Of a stretch of 64,000 bases of DNA, positions 16,347-24,460 are shown one piece after another. Under the pieces are notes generated by a model that was not told where the DNA came from, searched no databases, and worked only from the letters and a program-made list of their open reading frames with translations. This DNA is from Actinomadura syzygii (GTDB lineage Bacteria; Actinomycetota; Actinomycetes; Streptosporangiales; Streptosporangiaceae). The position numbers and the translations under genes are program-made. The DNA is taken from positions 372,001 to 436,000 of the forward strand of contig NZ_VSFF01000010.1 of NCBI RefSeq assembly GCF_008085905.1, in the 5' to 3' direction. The first letter of the stretch is position 1, and each line of letters begins with the position of its first letter.

Positions 16347-16598
16347 ATGTCTGAGTCGGTTCGCCAGGACCTTCCCGCCGCCCACGCCGACCTCGCCCTC
16401 CGGCCGTCCGCGGAGCAGCTTCTCGTGATCCGCAGGGCCGCGGAGCTGATCGGCTGGACGGTCACCGACTACGTCCTCTCCACGGCCCTGGACCGGGCCG
16501 AACGCGACCTGTACGAGGCGGCGGCCCAAGACGCCCACCTCTCCGCCGACACGGACCCCTCGGGCCCATTCACGGCCGTCCTACTCGCCCTGACCTGA
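16347..16598 (+). CDS. Small DUF1778/RHH-like protein
   Basis: 83 residues behind a strong AAGGAAGGAG site. The sequence LALRPSAEQLLVIRRAAELIGWTVTDYVLSTALDRAE looks like a ribbon-helix-helix of the DUF1778 antitoxin type (beta strand, then two helices), with a short acidic C-terminus. DUF1778 antitoxins usually pair with a GNAT toxin, but no toxin gene is adjacent: the next gene is a convergent HIT protein. It may be an orphan regulator. Family assignment is tentative. Confidence 0.6.
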   Translation: MSESVRQDLPAAHADLALRPSAEQLLVIRRAAELIGWTVTDYVLSTALDRAERDLYEAAAQDAHLSADTDPSGPFTAVLLALT

Positions 16599-16604
16599 CC
16601 CGCC

Positions 16605-17036
16605 CTACCCGCCGTCCACACCGAGCGCCTCGCCTAGGCGCCCGGCGTACTCGGCCGCCTCACCGTCCGACTCGTACTTCTGCCGCGGCCAGAAGAACCC
16701 GCGCAGCCCGTCCTTCCGGTTGCGCGGCACCACATGCACATGCAGATGCGGGACGCTCTGACTCACCCGATTGTTCATCGCCACGAACGACCCGGCCGCC
16801 CCGAGCACCGACTCCATCGCCCCCGCGAGCAGCTGCGCATACCCGAAGAACGGACCGAGCAGCTCCGCGGGCAGATCGGTGAGCGTCTCGTAATGCACCC
16901 GCGGCACCAGCAAGGCGTGCCCCTTGAACAAGGGCCGCGAATCAAGAAACGCCACCGCCTCCGGCCGCTCCATCACAACATGCGCACTCCTCTCCCCCTT
17001 GACGATCTCGCAGAACAAACACCCCTGATCACCCAT
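16605..17036 (-). CDS. HIT-family nucleotide-binding hydrolase
   Basis: 143 residues from ATG 17036. CLFCEIVKGE at the N-terminus, HALLVPRVHYETL in the middle and the histidine triad SVPHLHVHVVPR at about residue 102 identify a HIT protein of the Hint/AP4A-hydrolase type. Such enzymes split nucleoside phosphoramidates or dinucleoside polyphosphates. The C-terminus (GFFWPRQKYESDGEAAEYAG) fits the same family. It ends six bases from the convergent RHH-like gene. Confidence 0.9.
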   Translation of the reverse strand: MGDQGCLFCEIVKGERSAHVVMERPEAVAFLDSRPLFKGHALLVPRVHYETLTDLPAELLGPFFGYAQLLAGAMESVLGAAGSFVAMNNRVSQSVPHLHVHVVPRNRKDGLRGFFWPRQKYESDGEAAEYAGRLGEALGVDGG

Positions 17037-17278
17037 CCAAACCTCCACCCCCAACCCAACTAAAACTCGCCACAACCCTCAACCAGCCCCACCAACAACC
17101 ACCACCCCAACCAACCCCCACCAGGCGACACACCCCACACACAGACGCACCGCAGGGGCGCACCGCACGGGCAGCGCACGCACGAGCAGAGGCACGGGAT
17201 GGCACGGAAGCCGCGCGCCAGCCCGGCGCACGGGCGCGGCACCGGGGGTGGGCGGTCGGGTGGGGTCGCTGGTTAACG
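17037..17278. other. Divergent promoter region, unusual C/A-rich stretch
   Basis: Bases about 17040-17150 are strongly strand-biased (CCAACC, CAACCACCACCCC, CCCCACC words) with few G residues, against the balanced surroundings. The rest is GC-rich without a reading frame. It must serve the divergent HIT and ABC genes, but I cannot place promoters. Confidence 0.4.
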
Positions 17279-18028
17279 GTGGGCTTACTTGTGGAGAGCT
17301 ACGGTTCGGGTTTCATGCGGTTGGAAGGTGTCGCGTTTCGATATCGCCGGAAGGATCCCTGGGTATTCAGGGACGTGACGCTGTCGTTCCCTCCCGGCGG
17401 CGTGACAGAGGTGACCGGGCGCAATGGCGCCGGGAAGTCGACTCTGCTCCGGGTGATCGCCGGTTTGCGCACCCCGGGTAAGGGTGTCGTCAGCGACCGG
17501 CCCAAGCGCGTGGGATATGCGCCCGAACGCTTTCCGGTGAACCAGCCGTTCACCGTCCGGAGCTACCTCGACCACATGGCCGCGATACGCCGAGTCCCGG
17601 CAGAATCCGTTGGGACATGGGTGGAGCGGCTGGGCCTTGATCACCTCCTCGGCGTGCGGCTACCCGAGCTGTCGAAGGGCAGCGCGCAGAAGGTCGGCCT
17701 CGCACAAGCCCTCCTGGACGACCCGGGACTGCTCATCCTGGACGAGCCGTTCGCCGGTCTGGACGCGGCCACCCGCGACCTCCTGCCCGCCCTGATCTCC
17801 GAGATCGCGACGGGCGGCACCACGGTGGTCGTCAGCGACCACCAGCGCTGCATCGAGGCTCTTCCGGAGATCGACCAGCTCCGCGTGGCCGACGGAAAGG
17901 TGACTTCCTTCTCGTCCGTCAAGACGGATTGGACCGTCCTGGAAGTCGAAGTCCCAGCCGATCAGGCCGACACCGTGGAGACCAAGCTGCGCGCGGACGG
18001 CTACCGAGTGCGAAGGCCAGGGCAGTGA
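17279..18028 (+). CDS. ABC transporter ATP-binding protein
   Basis: 249 residues if started at GTG 17279; ATG 17315 (MRLEGVAFRY) is an equally good start. Walker A GRNGAGKST, a divergent signature LSKGSAQKVG, Walker B LLILDEPFAGLD and the H-loop VVSDHQ are all present. The last 45 residues form a small extra domain. It lacks fused membrane segments and works with the permease that overlaps its stop codon. This is a two-gene exporter of the CcmA/drug-resistance ATPase type; the substrate is unknown. Confidence 0.9.
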   Translation: MGLLVESYGSGFMRLEGVAFRYRRKDPWVFRDVTLSFPPGGVTEVTGRNGAGKSTLLRVIAGLRTPGKGVVSDRPKRVGYAPERFPVNQPFTVRSYLDHMAAIRRVPAESVGTWVERLGLDHLLGVRLPELSKGSAQKVGLAQALLDDPGLLILDEPFAGLDAATRDLLPALISEIATGGTTVVVSDHQRCIEALPEIDQLRVADGKVTSFSSVKTDWTVLEVEVPADQADTVETKLRADGYRVRRPGQ

Positions 18029-18714
18029 CGGCGCTTGTCAGATTCCAGGTGGCGGGCTATGTCCGTTCCCTTCGGGTGCTGCATCCGTTGATCGTCGTAG
18101 CGCTCGTCGTGGTGCTCGTCCTCATCCAGGGGCCCGCCGGACCGAACGCCTCCGATCTCGCAATCGGCACCTTCGGGGACGTGGCGGCGTTCATGTTCCC
18201 CGTGTGGGCCTGGGCGGCCCGCGCCCTCCTCGACACCCAGCCGGACGAGCAGCGCGCGCTGACCGCCCTCGCCGCCCGCCGTCCCTCAACCCCGACAGTG
18301 GCGGGACTGCTTTCGGCCTACGGCGTGAACCTCTCCCTAGGGGCTGTCGCATTGGTCATCCCTCTCTTCCAGGCGATCCAAGTTGAGTCGCCCGGATCGG
18401 CGATCCTCGCGGGTTGTGCGCTCAACCTCCTCGTCGCCATTCCCGGCACGCTCATCGGCGCATGGACGAGCCGAGCCCTGATCCCCGACCCCGGCGTTTC
18501 CCTGCTGGCCCTCCTCAGCGCGCTCACCGCCACGATCCTTCTGGGCCTCGGACGTCTCTCCTGGCTCTCCGTCCCGCTGATCGGTTGGCTCCGCGCCGCC
18601 CACGACGGGGCCAAGGACTTCACCTCGCGTTTCCCAGAGATCGCTCTGCACCTGGGCATCTGGTCCGCGCTGGTAGGAGCCGCCTACATCACCGCAGCCC
18701 GCCGCCGTTCCTGA
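18025..18714 (+). CDS. ABC transporter permease subunit
   Basis: 229 residues from GTG 18025, overlapping the ATPase stop (GTGA). Six hydrophobic helices can be traced (for example VLHPLIVVALVVVLVLIQG, LLSAYGVNLSLGAVALVI, GCALNLLVAIPGTLIGAW, LLALLSALTATILLGLG and a final IALHLGIWSALVGAAYITA). There is no recognised domain beyond a six-helix exporter subunit. The pair has no substrate-binding protein, so export is more likely than import. Confidence 0.8.
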   Translation: MTALVRFQVAGYVRSLRVLHPLIVVALVVVLVLIQGPAGPNASDLAIGTFGDVAAFMFPVWAWAARALLDTQPDEQRALTALAARRPSTPTVAGLLSAYGVNLSLGAVALVIPLFQAIQVESPGSAILAGCALNLLVAIPGTLIGAWTSRALIPDPGVSLLALLSALTATILLGLGRLSWLSVPLIGWLRAAHDGAKDFTSRFPEIALHLGIWSALVGAAYITAARRRS

Positions 18715-18740
18715 CCTCCCAGCACCCCTAGCACCAGTTC

Positions 18741-18846
18741 CGCAGGGCCGCCGGGCAACAGGGCCCTCGCGAGAGGCCCGTCGCGTAACAGACCCGTCGC
18801 CGCATAACAGGGCCCTCGGGAACAGCCCCTTCGGGCAACCGGGCCG
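18741..18846. repeat. Degenerate 15-18 bp repeats
   Basis: Between the permease and the DUF1963 gene the phrase (G)C-AACAGGGCCCTCG recurs in altered form about five times, for example GGGCAACAGGGCCCTCGC and GCATAACAGGGCCCTCGG. The units are imperfect and vary in length. The two genes converge here, so it may also serve as a termination zone. Confidence 0.45.
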
Positions 18847-18850
18847 TGCT

Positions 18851-19678
18851 TCACGTGGCCTGGAGGCTCAGCCAGGACTCCTCCAAGGGGACGTTGGGAC
18901 GGGCGCTGAAGTAGACGCGGCCCGGGTCGCCCCAGTACCAGCCCAGGCGTTGGTCGGAGTCGAGTTGGAGCAGCAGACGCCAGTCGTCCACGGCGCCTTC
19001 CTCATCGGGTGACAGAGGCGGAGGTTGGGGCGAGTCCAGCGCACGCCCCGTGGAGGCGTACAGGCAGTCCGGGCCGAGCGGGCGCTGGACGAGCGTCGGC
19101 CAGCCGCCTAACTGATGTGCGGGCATGCCGTCCGGCCAGGCGTACTGGGACCACGCGGCATGCAACTGCTCGTAGACCGGCAGGAAACCCCGGCACGCGG
19201 CCTCCAGGCGCCGCATGGGCAACTCCTGCGGTGAGGGCAGCGACAGGAACGGGGCGGCATACAGGTGCGTCCTGCGGAAGGTCAGTGCGTCAGAGGGCGG
19301 CGTGGCGGGCCTGAGGTCCCCGCTCAGGACGCGCCAACCGTCGCGCTGCGCCGCCTCGTCGCCCCAGGGACGGGGCGTAGCGGTCGCGTAGTAGAACGCG
19401 GCCCGGCCGGACGTCGGAAGACCCCGGATGTCACCGAACCCGGCGAGTTCGGCGAAGTCGATCGCACCGAGGAAGTCGAGCGGACGGCCGTTCCAGCGTG
19501 GCCAGGGCACACCATGCGGGAGGAGCGGGGCGCCGCCGAGGTGGACGGGTGCCCCGCCGCCCGCGCCCAGCCTCAGCGCGGGCCTGATCAGCGGGACCAG
19601 AGCGGCCGTGAACTCGGGGAGCAGGAAGGCCGCGAGGAGGGAGCGGAGCCGCCGGAACTGTGCCGCGAAATCATCCAT
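18851..19678 (-). CDS. DUF1963 (YwqG-like) protein
   Basis: 275 residues from ATG 19678. The order of motifs GGAPLLPHGVPWPRWNGRPL, DFLGAIDFAEL, a central insertion, then LLLQLDSDQRLGWYWGDPGRVYF is that of the DUF1963/YwqG family, beta-rich soluble proteins of unknown function. No signal peptide is seen. The gene is monocistronic; a consensus DnaA box lies in its upstream region. Confidence 0.85.
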   Translation of the reverse strand: MDDFAAQFRRLRSLLAAFLLPEFTAALVPLIRPALRLGAGGGAPVHLGGAPLLPHGVPWPRWNGRPLDFLGAIDFAELAGFGDIRGLPTSGRAAFYYATATPRPWGDEAAQRDGWRVLSGDLRPATPPSDALTFRRTHLYAAPFLSLPSPQELPMRRLEAACRGFLPVYEQLHAAWSQYAWPDGMPAHQLGGWPTLVQRPLGPDCLYASTGRALDSPQPPPLSPDEEGAVDDWRLLLQLDSDQRLGWYWGDPGRVYFSARPNVPLEESWLSLQAT

Positions 19679-19727
19679 GCACGTAGCGTGACGCGGCCCG
19701 CGCCGCCCGCACACCCTCCGCCGAAAT

Positions 19728-19736
19728 TGTGGATAA
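19728..19736 (-). promoter_or_regulatory. Consensus DnaA box
   Basis: TGTGGATAA on the + strand, i.e. TTATCCACA on the minus strand, is a perfect DnaA box. It lies in the 63-base gap upstream of the DUF1963 gene. Two further perfect boxes occur at 27572 and 29387. Confidence 0.5.
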
Positions 19737-19741
19737 CTTCG

Positions 19742-20248
19742 TCAGCGCCCTTCGAGGGCGCTCGCGAGCTGTACCAGGAAGCGGTCCACTTCCTGCTCGT
19801 CGTAGCCGGGTCCGAGGCGGACGACGCGGAACGCGCTCTCCCGGATGTCGCGGGCGCTGACCGGCGGGGCGGCGCCGCGCAGCCCGGCGATCACGCGGTC
19901 CAGGAATGCGTCGACGTCCCGGACGTCGTAGCCGGAGCGCATGCCGGCGCCCGAGAACCGGGCGTTCTGGATCCAGTTGATCAGCCAGCTCGGGTTGGCG
20001 CGCGGGCGGGCGGGACGGTCTGCGATCGGCCCCCTGGCCTCAAGCTCCCTGATGCACTCGCGCACCAGTTCGTCCACGGCGCGGGGCTCGTAGCCGCGCA
20101 GGACGACGTCGAACCGCGTCACCCGAATCTCGTCCGCGTCCATGGGCGGACCGCCGTTCAACGCCTGCGAGATCCGTTTCAGCAGGCCGTCCACCTGGTC
20201 CCGGTCGTACCCCCGCAGGACCACGGGCAGCCGCGCACTGGGTCGCAC
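19742..20248 (-). CDS. Small protein with four DivIVA-like N-terminal motifs
   Basis: 168 residues from GTG 20248 with an AGGAG site. Four copies of a GYDxxxVDxFL-type motif are spaced along it: GYDRDQVDGLL, GYEPRAVDELV, GYDVRDVDAFL and GYDEQEVDRFL, each followed by a short helix. This is the membrane-curvature-binding N-terminal motif of DivIVA/Wag31, here repeated and without the long coiled coil. It may bind the membrane or polar growth machinery. It is followed by rlmN's upstream neighbour region and is probably co-transcribed after rlmN. Confidence 0.78.
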   Translation of the reverse strand: MRPSARLPVVLRGYDRDQVDGLLKRISQALNGGPPMDADEIRVTRFDVVLRGYEPRAVDELVRECIRELEARGPIADRPARPRANPSWLINWIQNARFSGAGMRSGYDVRDVDAFLDRVIAGLRGAAPPVSARDIRESAFRVVRLGPGYDEQEVDRFLVQLASALEGR

Positions 20249-20312
20249 CGCGCACCGCTCCTCAGCCGTATCCCCGGCGCCCGCGGGACGGCAGGGACAC
20301 GCCCGCGCGCGC

Positions 20313-21458
20313 TCAGTCCTTCGTCGCCGCGGCCAACTGGCCGCAGGCCCCGTCGATCTCCCTGCCCCGAGTGTCGCGCACCGTGACCGGGACCCCGTGG
20401 GCCTCCAGGCGGCGGACGAACTCGCGCTCGTCCGACGGCCTTGAAGCGGTCCACTTGGAACCCGGCGTCGGATTCAACGGAATCAGGTTGACGTGTACGA
20501 GATTCCCGCGCAAGAGCCTTCCGAGAAGATCGGCCCGCCATGCCTGATCGTTGACGTCCTTGATGAGGGCGTATTCGATCGAGACACGGCGTCCGCTACG
20601 GTCCGCGTAGGCCCAGGCCGCGTCCAGTACCTCAGAGACCTTCCACCGGTTGTTGATGGGGACGAGTTCGTCGCGCAGTTCGTCATCGGGCGCGTGCAGG
20701 GACACTGCCAGCCGTACGGACATGTCCTCTGCGGCGAGCTTTTCGATAGCCGGGACGAGCCCGACCGTAGAAACAGTCACCGCGCGCTGAGAGATACCCA
20801 ACCCGGCCGGTGCAGGGTCAGTGATGCGCCGTACCGCGCCTAGCACCGCCTTGTAGTTGGCGAGCGGCTCGCCCATGCCCATGAAGACGACGTTGGAGAC
20901 ACGACCCGTTCCGCCAGGGATACGGCCACGAGCCAGAGCGCGCGCGCCCGCGGTGACCTGTTCCACTATCTCCGCCGTGGAAAGGTTGCGAGTGAGCCCA
21001 GCCTGACCGGTCGCGCAGAAGGGGCAGTTCATGCCGCACCCCGCCTGGGATGAGACGCACATCGTCGCCCTGTCCGGATACCGCATCAGCACCGACTCGA
21101 ACAGGACGCCGTCGAACGCCTTCCAGACCGACTTGAGGGTCGTCCCACCGTCACACGTCAATTCCCGTACCGGCGTCAGCAGCGAGGGCAGCAACTCGGA
21201 CACGAGACGTTCACGGACGGCTGCGGGAAGGTCCGTCATCTGAGCCGGATCGTCCACGAGACGCGCGAAATAGTGCCGGGACAGCTGATCGGCCCGGAAC
21301 GGCTTCTCACCCAGCTCGGTCACCGCATCGCGGCGTTCCGCCGCGGTGAGGTCGGCGAGATGCCTCGGCGGCTTGCCGCGCCTGGGCGCGGCGAACACGA
21401 GCTTCGCCGGGGTCTTCTTCGGCGCGGGGTCTGCGGGGGCGGATCGGGTGGCAGCCAT
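20313..21458 (-). CDS. rlmN: 23S rRNA (adenine2503-C2)-methyltransferase / tRNA A37 methyltransferase
   Basis: 381 residues from ATG 21458. The radical-SAM cysteines are in CGMNCPFCATGQ, followed by VVFMGMGEPLANY, STVGLVPAIEKLA, SLHAPDDELR and IEYALIKDVND. The catalytic Cys near the end lies in EIDGACGQLAAA. RlmN places a methyl group on C2 of A2503 in 23S rRNA and A37 of some tRNAs. The first 35 residues are a basic extension. It is divergent from the SUFU-fold gene. Confidence 0.95.
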   Translation of the reverse strand: MAATRSAPADPAPKKTPAKLVFAAPRRGKPPRHLADLTAAERRDAVTELGEKPFRADQLSRHYFARLVDDPAQMTDLPAAVRERLVSELLPSLLTPVRELTCDGGTTLKSVWKAFDGVLFESVLMRYPDRATMCVSSQAGCGMNCPFCATGQAGLTRNLSTAEIVEQVTAGARALARGRIPGGTGRVSNVVFMGMGEPLANYKAVLGAVRRITDPAPAGLGISQRAVTVSTVGLVPAIEKLAAEDMSVRLAVSLHAPDDELRDELVPINNRWKVSEVLDAAWAYADRSGRRVSIEYALIKDVNDQAWRADLLGRLLRGNLVHVNLIPLNPTPGSKWTASRPSDEREFVRRLEAHGVPVTVRDTRGREIDGACGQLAAATKD

Positions 21459-21572
21459 GGTCCCTCCAGTGTGGCAAACACATGGGTGTGCGTCGTCCGC
21501 CTGCGGACACGCCTCCTCGCCCGCGACACGACATCGCTGCAGATGACCTTGTCTGCGACTAAGGTCTCGATC

Positions 21573-22718
21573 ATGTCGGTATTGCGCAGGGGTGCGTCCC
21601 CGTCCCGGGGATCCACGGCCGCGGTCCTCCACACCGCGGCCAGCCCGTACGGCAGCCGGCGGCTCACCGTCGAGACCGACGGCGACGTTACGGCGGCCTT
21701 CCTGAAAGACGCGCGGGACTCGGTGGTCGGGGCGGTATGGGTCGCCAACCACCGCAAGGCGCCACCGGACCTGGACCAATTCCGTCTGGACGCGGGCCGC
21801 GCGCCCCTCATGCCGGAATCCCACGTACGCCACCCGGCGGGACGCAAGGAACTGGACGTCGAAGCCCTTGAGGTCGTGTGGTTCGTAGAGGGTGACGGCG
21901 TCGCCGTCCTGGAGGCGGGCGATCCGCTGTTCGTGATCCCCGGTTGGTCCGACATGGGGCGCGGTATCCCCGGATACGCCCGCGACGTCGTCCGGCAGAG
22001 CCCGTTCGCCTTCCCCCTGGAAGAAGAGATCGAGGATTTCGGACCACGCATCGACCGGGCCCGCGAGCACTGGAAGATGTGCCGCGCGGACGGTTCCTGG
22101 GCCGAGTTCCAGCAGTCTGTGCTCGGCCACCTTCTGCAGAGGCTCGGCCCAGGTGGCCACTACTGGCACGATGTCGGACGCCAACTGGGCGGCGGCCGTA
22201 CGAACATGGCCCCGACCGTAGGGGTCTCGGAACGTCCGGCAAGAGGCGACCGGGAATTCACCGTACTCAGCACGGTCGGGATGTGCCGTCAACGAATGCC
22301 CACGGTCGAGCTGTACGAGGACGACGTCGCACCCTTTGGACGGATCGAACTCGCCGTGGCGAGCACCCTGCCCAGTCAACGCGCGGGCAGCATCTTCCCG
22401 TGGCTGGCCCAGTACCCATGGCGTTCGGTGACGTGGTTCGCCCCCGGGGACGTCGTCAAGTGGTACCACGAGGCACGCACGTTCCCCTTGCGGAACGGTG
22501 AGTCGGCCTGGGAAGGCGTCCTTCTCCTGGACGATCCGAGCCGTCTCCCTGGCCCCGACTTCCCTGACCTGACCGGATTGACGCAGAACGAGGACCCCGT
22601 CCGATGGCTGTGGCTCGTGCCCATCACCGGTGAGGAACACCGCTTCGCCAAGAGCGACGGCTCGGACGCGCTCGTCCGTCGCCTCGCCCAGCAGGGCCGT
22701 TCCTGGGTCGTCTCCTGA
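21573..22718 (+). CDS. SUFU (suppressor of fused)-domain protein
   Basis: 381 residues. The C-terminal 190 residues match the bacterial SUFU fold: FTVLSTVGMCRQRMPTVELY, RIELAVASTLP, WLAQYPWRSVTWFAPGD, VLLLDDPSRLPGPDF and DPVRWLWLVPITGEEHRFA. In bacteria these proteins are often linked to immunity or toxin systems or stand alone; here no toxin is adjacent. The N-terminal half is a separate alpha/beta region with GDVTAAFLKDARDSVVGAVW. ATG 21573 is chosen; ATG 21543 is in frame upstream. Confidence 0.82.
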   Translation: MSVLRRGASPSRGSTAAVLHTAASPYGSRRLTVETDGDVTAAFLKDARDSVVGAVWVANHRKAPPDLDQFRLDAGRAPLMPESHVRHPAGRKELDVEALEVVWFVEGDGVAVLEAGDPLFVIPGWSDMGRGIPGYARDVVRQSPFAFPLEEEIEDFGPRIDRAREHWKMCRADGSWAEFQQSVLGHLLQRLGPGGHYWHDVGRQLGGGRTNMAPTVGVSERPARGDREFTVLSTVGMCRQRMPTVELYEDDVAPFGRIELAVASTLPSQRAGSIFPWLAQYPWRSVTWFAPGDVVKWYHEARTFPLRNGESAWEGVLLLDDPSRLPGPDFPDLTGLTQNEDPVRWLWLVPITGEEHRFAKSDGSDALVRRLAQQGRSWVVS

Positions 22719-22734
22719 CGCGCACGCCCTAGCC

Positions 22735-22777
22735 CCCGCCTAGGAGCCCTTCCAAGCGAAGCGGGCCTAGGCGGGGA
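22735..22777. terminator. Bidirectional hairpin between SUFU and cdsA genes
   Basis: CCCCGCCTAGG (22735-22745) and CCTAGGCGGGG (22767-22777) form a perfect 11-bp stem with a 21-base loop. It lies between two convergent genes and covers the cdsA stop codon. There is no clear T-tract on either side. Confidence 0.65.
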
Positions 22778-23801
22778 CGAACAACTCCAAGAGAAGCCAC
22801 ACGACGGGTGCGGTCGCGACCAGCGAGTCCAGGCGGTCCATGACCCCGCCGTGGCCGGGCAGGATCGTTCCCAGATCCTTGATGCCGAGATCCCGTTTGA
22901 TCATCGACTCGACGAGGTCGCCCGCGGTCGCGGTCACCACGGCGGCGAGGCCGATCAGGACGCCCTGCCAGACGTGGCCGCCGTCCATCAGCCACCAGAC
23001 CAGCCAGCCTCCGACGACCATGCAGGTGAGGGCCGAGCCCGTCACGCCTTCCCAGGTCTTCTTGGGGCTGATCGTGGGCGCCAGCTTGTGCTTCCCCAGG
23101 AACGATCCCGCGAAGTACCCGCCCGTGTCGCTGGCGACGGTGATGGCGATGAAGATGACGATCCGGTGGTCGCCGTCGTCCGGGCGGAGCAGGAGCGCCA
23201 CGGTGCCGCCCATGAGGACCAGGTAACCGGCGACGAGCGCCCCCGCGGCGACGTCGCGCACGTACCCGTCGGCGCCTTCGGTCATCCTCGTCATCAACAA
23301 CGCGAGCACCGTGAGGGACAACGCCGCCACCGTGGCGGTCGGCCCCCACACATAGGTCACGACAGGCGTGCCGACCATGCCCGTCGCGACCGGTATGAAC
23401 GGGACGCGGATGTCGCGGCTCTTGAACGCCTCGGTCAGTTCCCGCATGCCGACGAACAGGAACACGACCATCACGGCCAGGAAGATCTCCTTGACCGTGT
23501 AGAGAGAGATCAGGACAAGGGCGCCGAGCCCGAGGCCGACAGTGATGGCGAGCGGGAGATTACGGCCCGCTTTGCCTTCGCGCTTGCCGCCAGGCGCCTC
23601 ACCAGGAGACGTCTCGTCACCGGACGCCGCCTCGGGGGACGCCCCATTGTCGGAAGGGCCCGCATACGCATGCGCGCCCGTGGAGGGGGTGGGGCCGGAG
23701 GACGAGGTGTCCCCGGTGGACGTGTCCGGCGTCCGCCCGGCCATGTCGGCCTCCGGCTCATCCGGGGAGCGGGAGGGCTCCCCGGCGTCGTCGAGTCCCA
23801 T
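22767..23801 (-). CDS. cdsA: Phosphatidate cytidylyltransferase
   Basis: 344 residues. About 85 N-terminal residues are acidic/Pro/Ser-rich and likely disordered. Then come eight or so membrane helices and the CDP-alcohol-forming signature near the end: SPKKTWEGVTGSAL, GDLVESMIKRDLGIKD and LPGHGGVMDRLDSL. The enzyme makes CDP-diacylglycerol from phosphatidate and CTP, the entry to phospholipid synthesis. Its ATG overlaps the frr stop. The gene closes the rpsB-tsf-pyrH-frr-cdsA series. Confidence 0.95.
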   Translation of the reverse strand: MGLDDAGEPSRSPDEPEADMAGRTPDTSTGDTSSSGPTPSTGAHAYAGPSDNGASPEAASGDETSPGEAPGGKREGKAGRNLPLAITVGLGLGALVLISLYTVKEIFLAVMVVFLFVGMRELTEAFKSRDIRVPFIPVATGMVGTPVVTYVWGPTATVAALSLTVLALLMTRMTEGADGYVRDVAAGALVAGYLVLMGGTVALLLRPDDGDHRIVIFIAITVASDTGGYFAGSFLGKHKLAPTISPKKTWEGVTGSALTCMVVGGWLVWWLMDGGHVWQGVLIGLAAVVTATAGDLVESMIKRDLGIKDLGTILPGHGGVMDRLDSLVATAPVVWLLLELFVPA

Positions 23802-24358
23802 CAAACTTCGAGCAGTTCTGCCTTCTTGTGCTCAAGGAGCTCGTCGATCTGCGCCACGTAGCGGTGCGTGGCGTCGTCGAGCTCCTTCTCCGCACGCCGG
23901 ACGTCGTCCTCTCCCGCCTCGCCGTCCTTGGCGAGCTTGTCGAGCGTGTCCTTGGCACGGCGGCGGATGTTGCGGATGGAGACCCGGCTGTCCTCGGCCT
24001 TGTGGCCCGCGACCTTGATGAACTCCTTGCGCCGCTCCTCCGACAGCTCGGGGAAGACGACGCGGATGACGTTGCCGTCGTTGGTGGGGTTCACGCCCAG
24101 GTCGCTGTCGCGGATCGCCTTCTCCACGGCCTGCATGGACGACTTGTCGAAGACCTGGACGATGACCATCCGGGGCTCCGGCAGAGTGAACGACGCGAGC
24201 TGGTTGATCGGCGTCGGCGTCCCGTAGTACTCCGCGGTGATCTTGTTGAACATCGCGGGGGTGACCCGTCCGGTGCGGATGGCCTGGAAGTCCTCCTTGG
24301 CGACCGCGACCGCCTTCTCCATCTTCTCCTCTGCTTCGAGGAGGGTCTCGTCGATCAC
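23801..24358 (-). CDS. frr: Ribosome recycling factor
   Basis: 185 residues from GTG 24358, full family length. Typical blocks: MEKAVAVAKEDFQAIRTGR at the N-terminus, YYGTPTPINQLASF, SDLGVNPTNDGNVIRV, and EERRKEFIKVAGHKAEDSRV. RRF releases the 50S subunit after termination together with EF-G. It overlaps the cdsA start by one base and lies 102 bases after pyrH. Confidence 0.97.
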   Translation of the reverse strand: MIDETLLEAEEKMEKAVAVAKEDFQAIRTGRVTPAMFNKITAEYYGTPTPINQLASFTLPEPRMVIVQVFDKSSMQAVEKAIRDSDLGVNPTNDGNVIRVVFPELSEERRKEFIKVAGHKAEDSRVSIRNIRRRAKDTLDKLAKDGEAGEDDVRRAEKELDDATHRYVAQIDELLEHKKAELLEV

Positions 24359-24460
24359 TGTGACTCCCGTGTCATCTGGTCGGCCTGGTCGGACGGTCCC
24401 GCACCGCGTCCGGCTCCGCGTCCGGAGCCGCGACGCGCGCTGCGGCTGGAGGGCTGCCGG

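Noticed and set aside
16347..17036. Toxin-antitoxin pair formed by the RHH-like and HIT genes
   Set aside because: The genes are convergent and HIT proteins are not known toxins; the usual GNAT partner is missing.
20313..22640. Extended rlmN frame of 775 codons reaching into the SUFU gene
   Set aside because: The extra N-terminal part is antisense to the SUFU gene and not RlmN-like; the natural start is ATG 21458.
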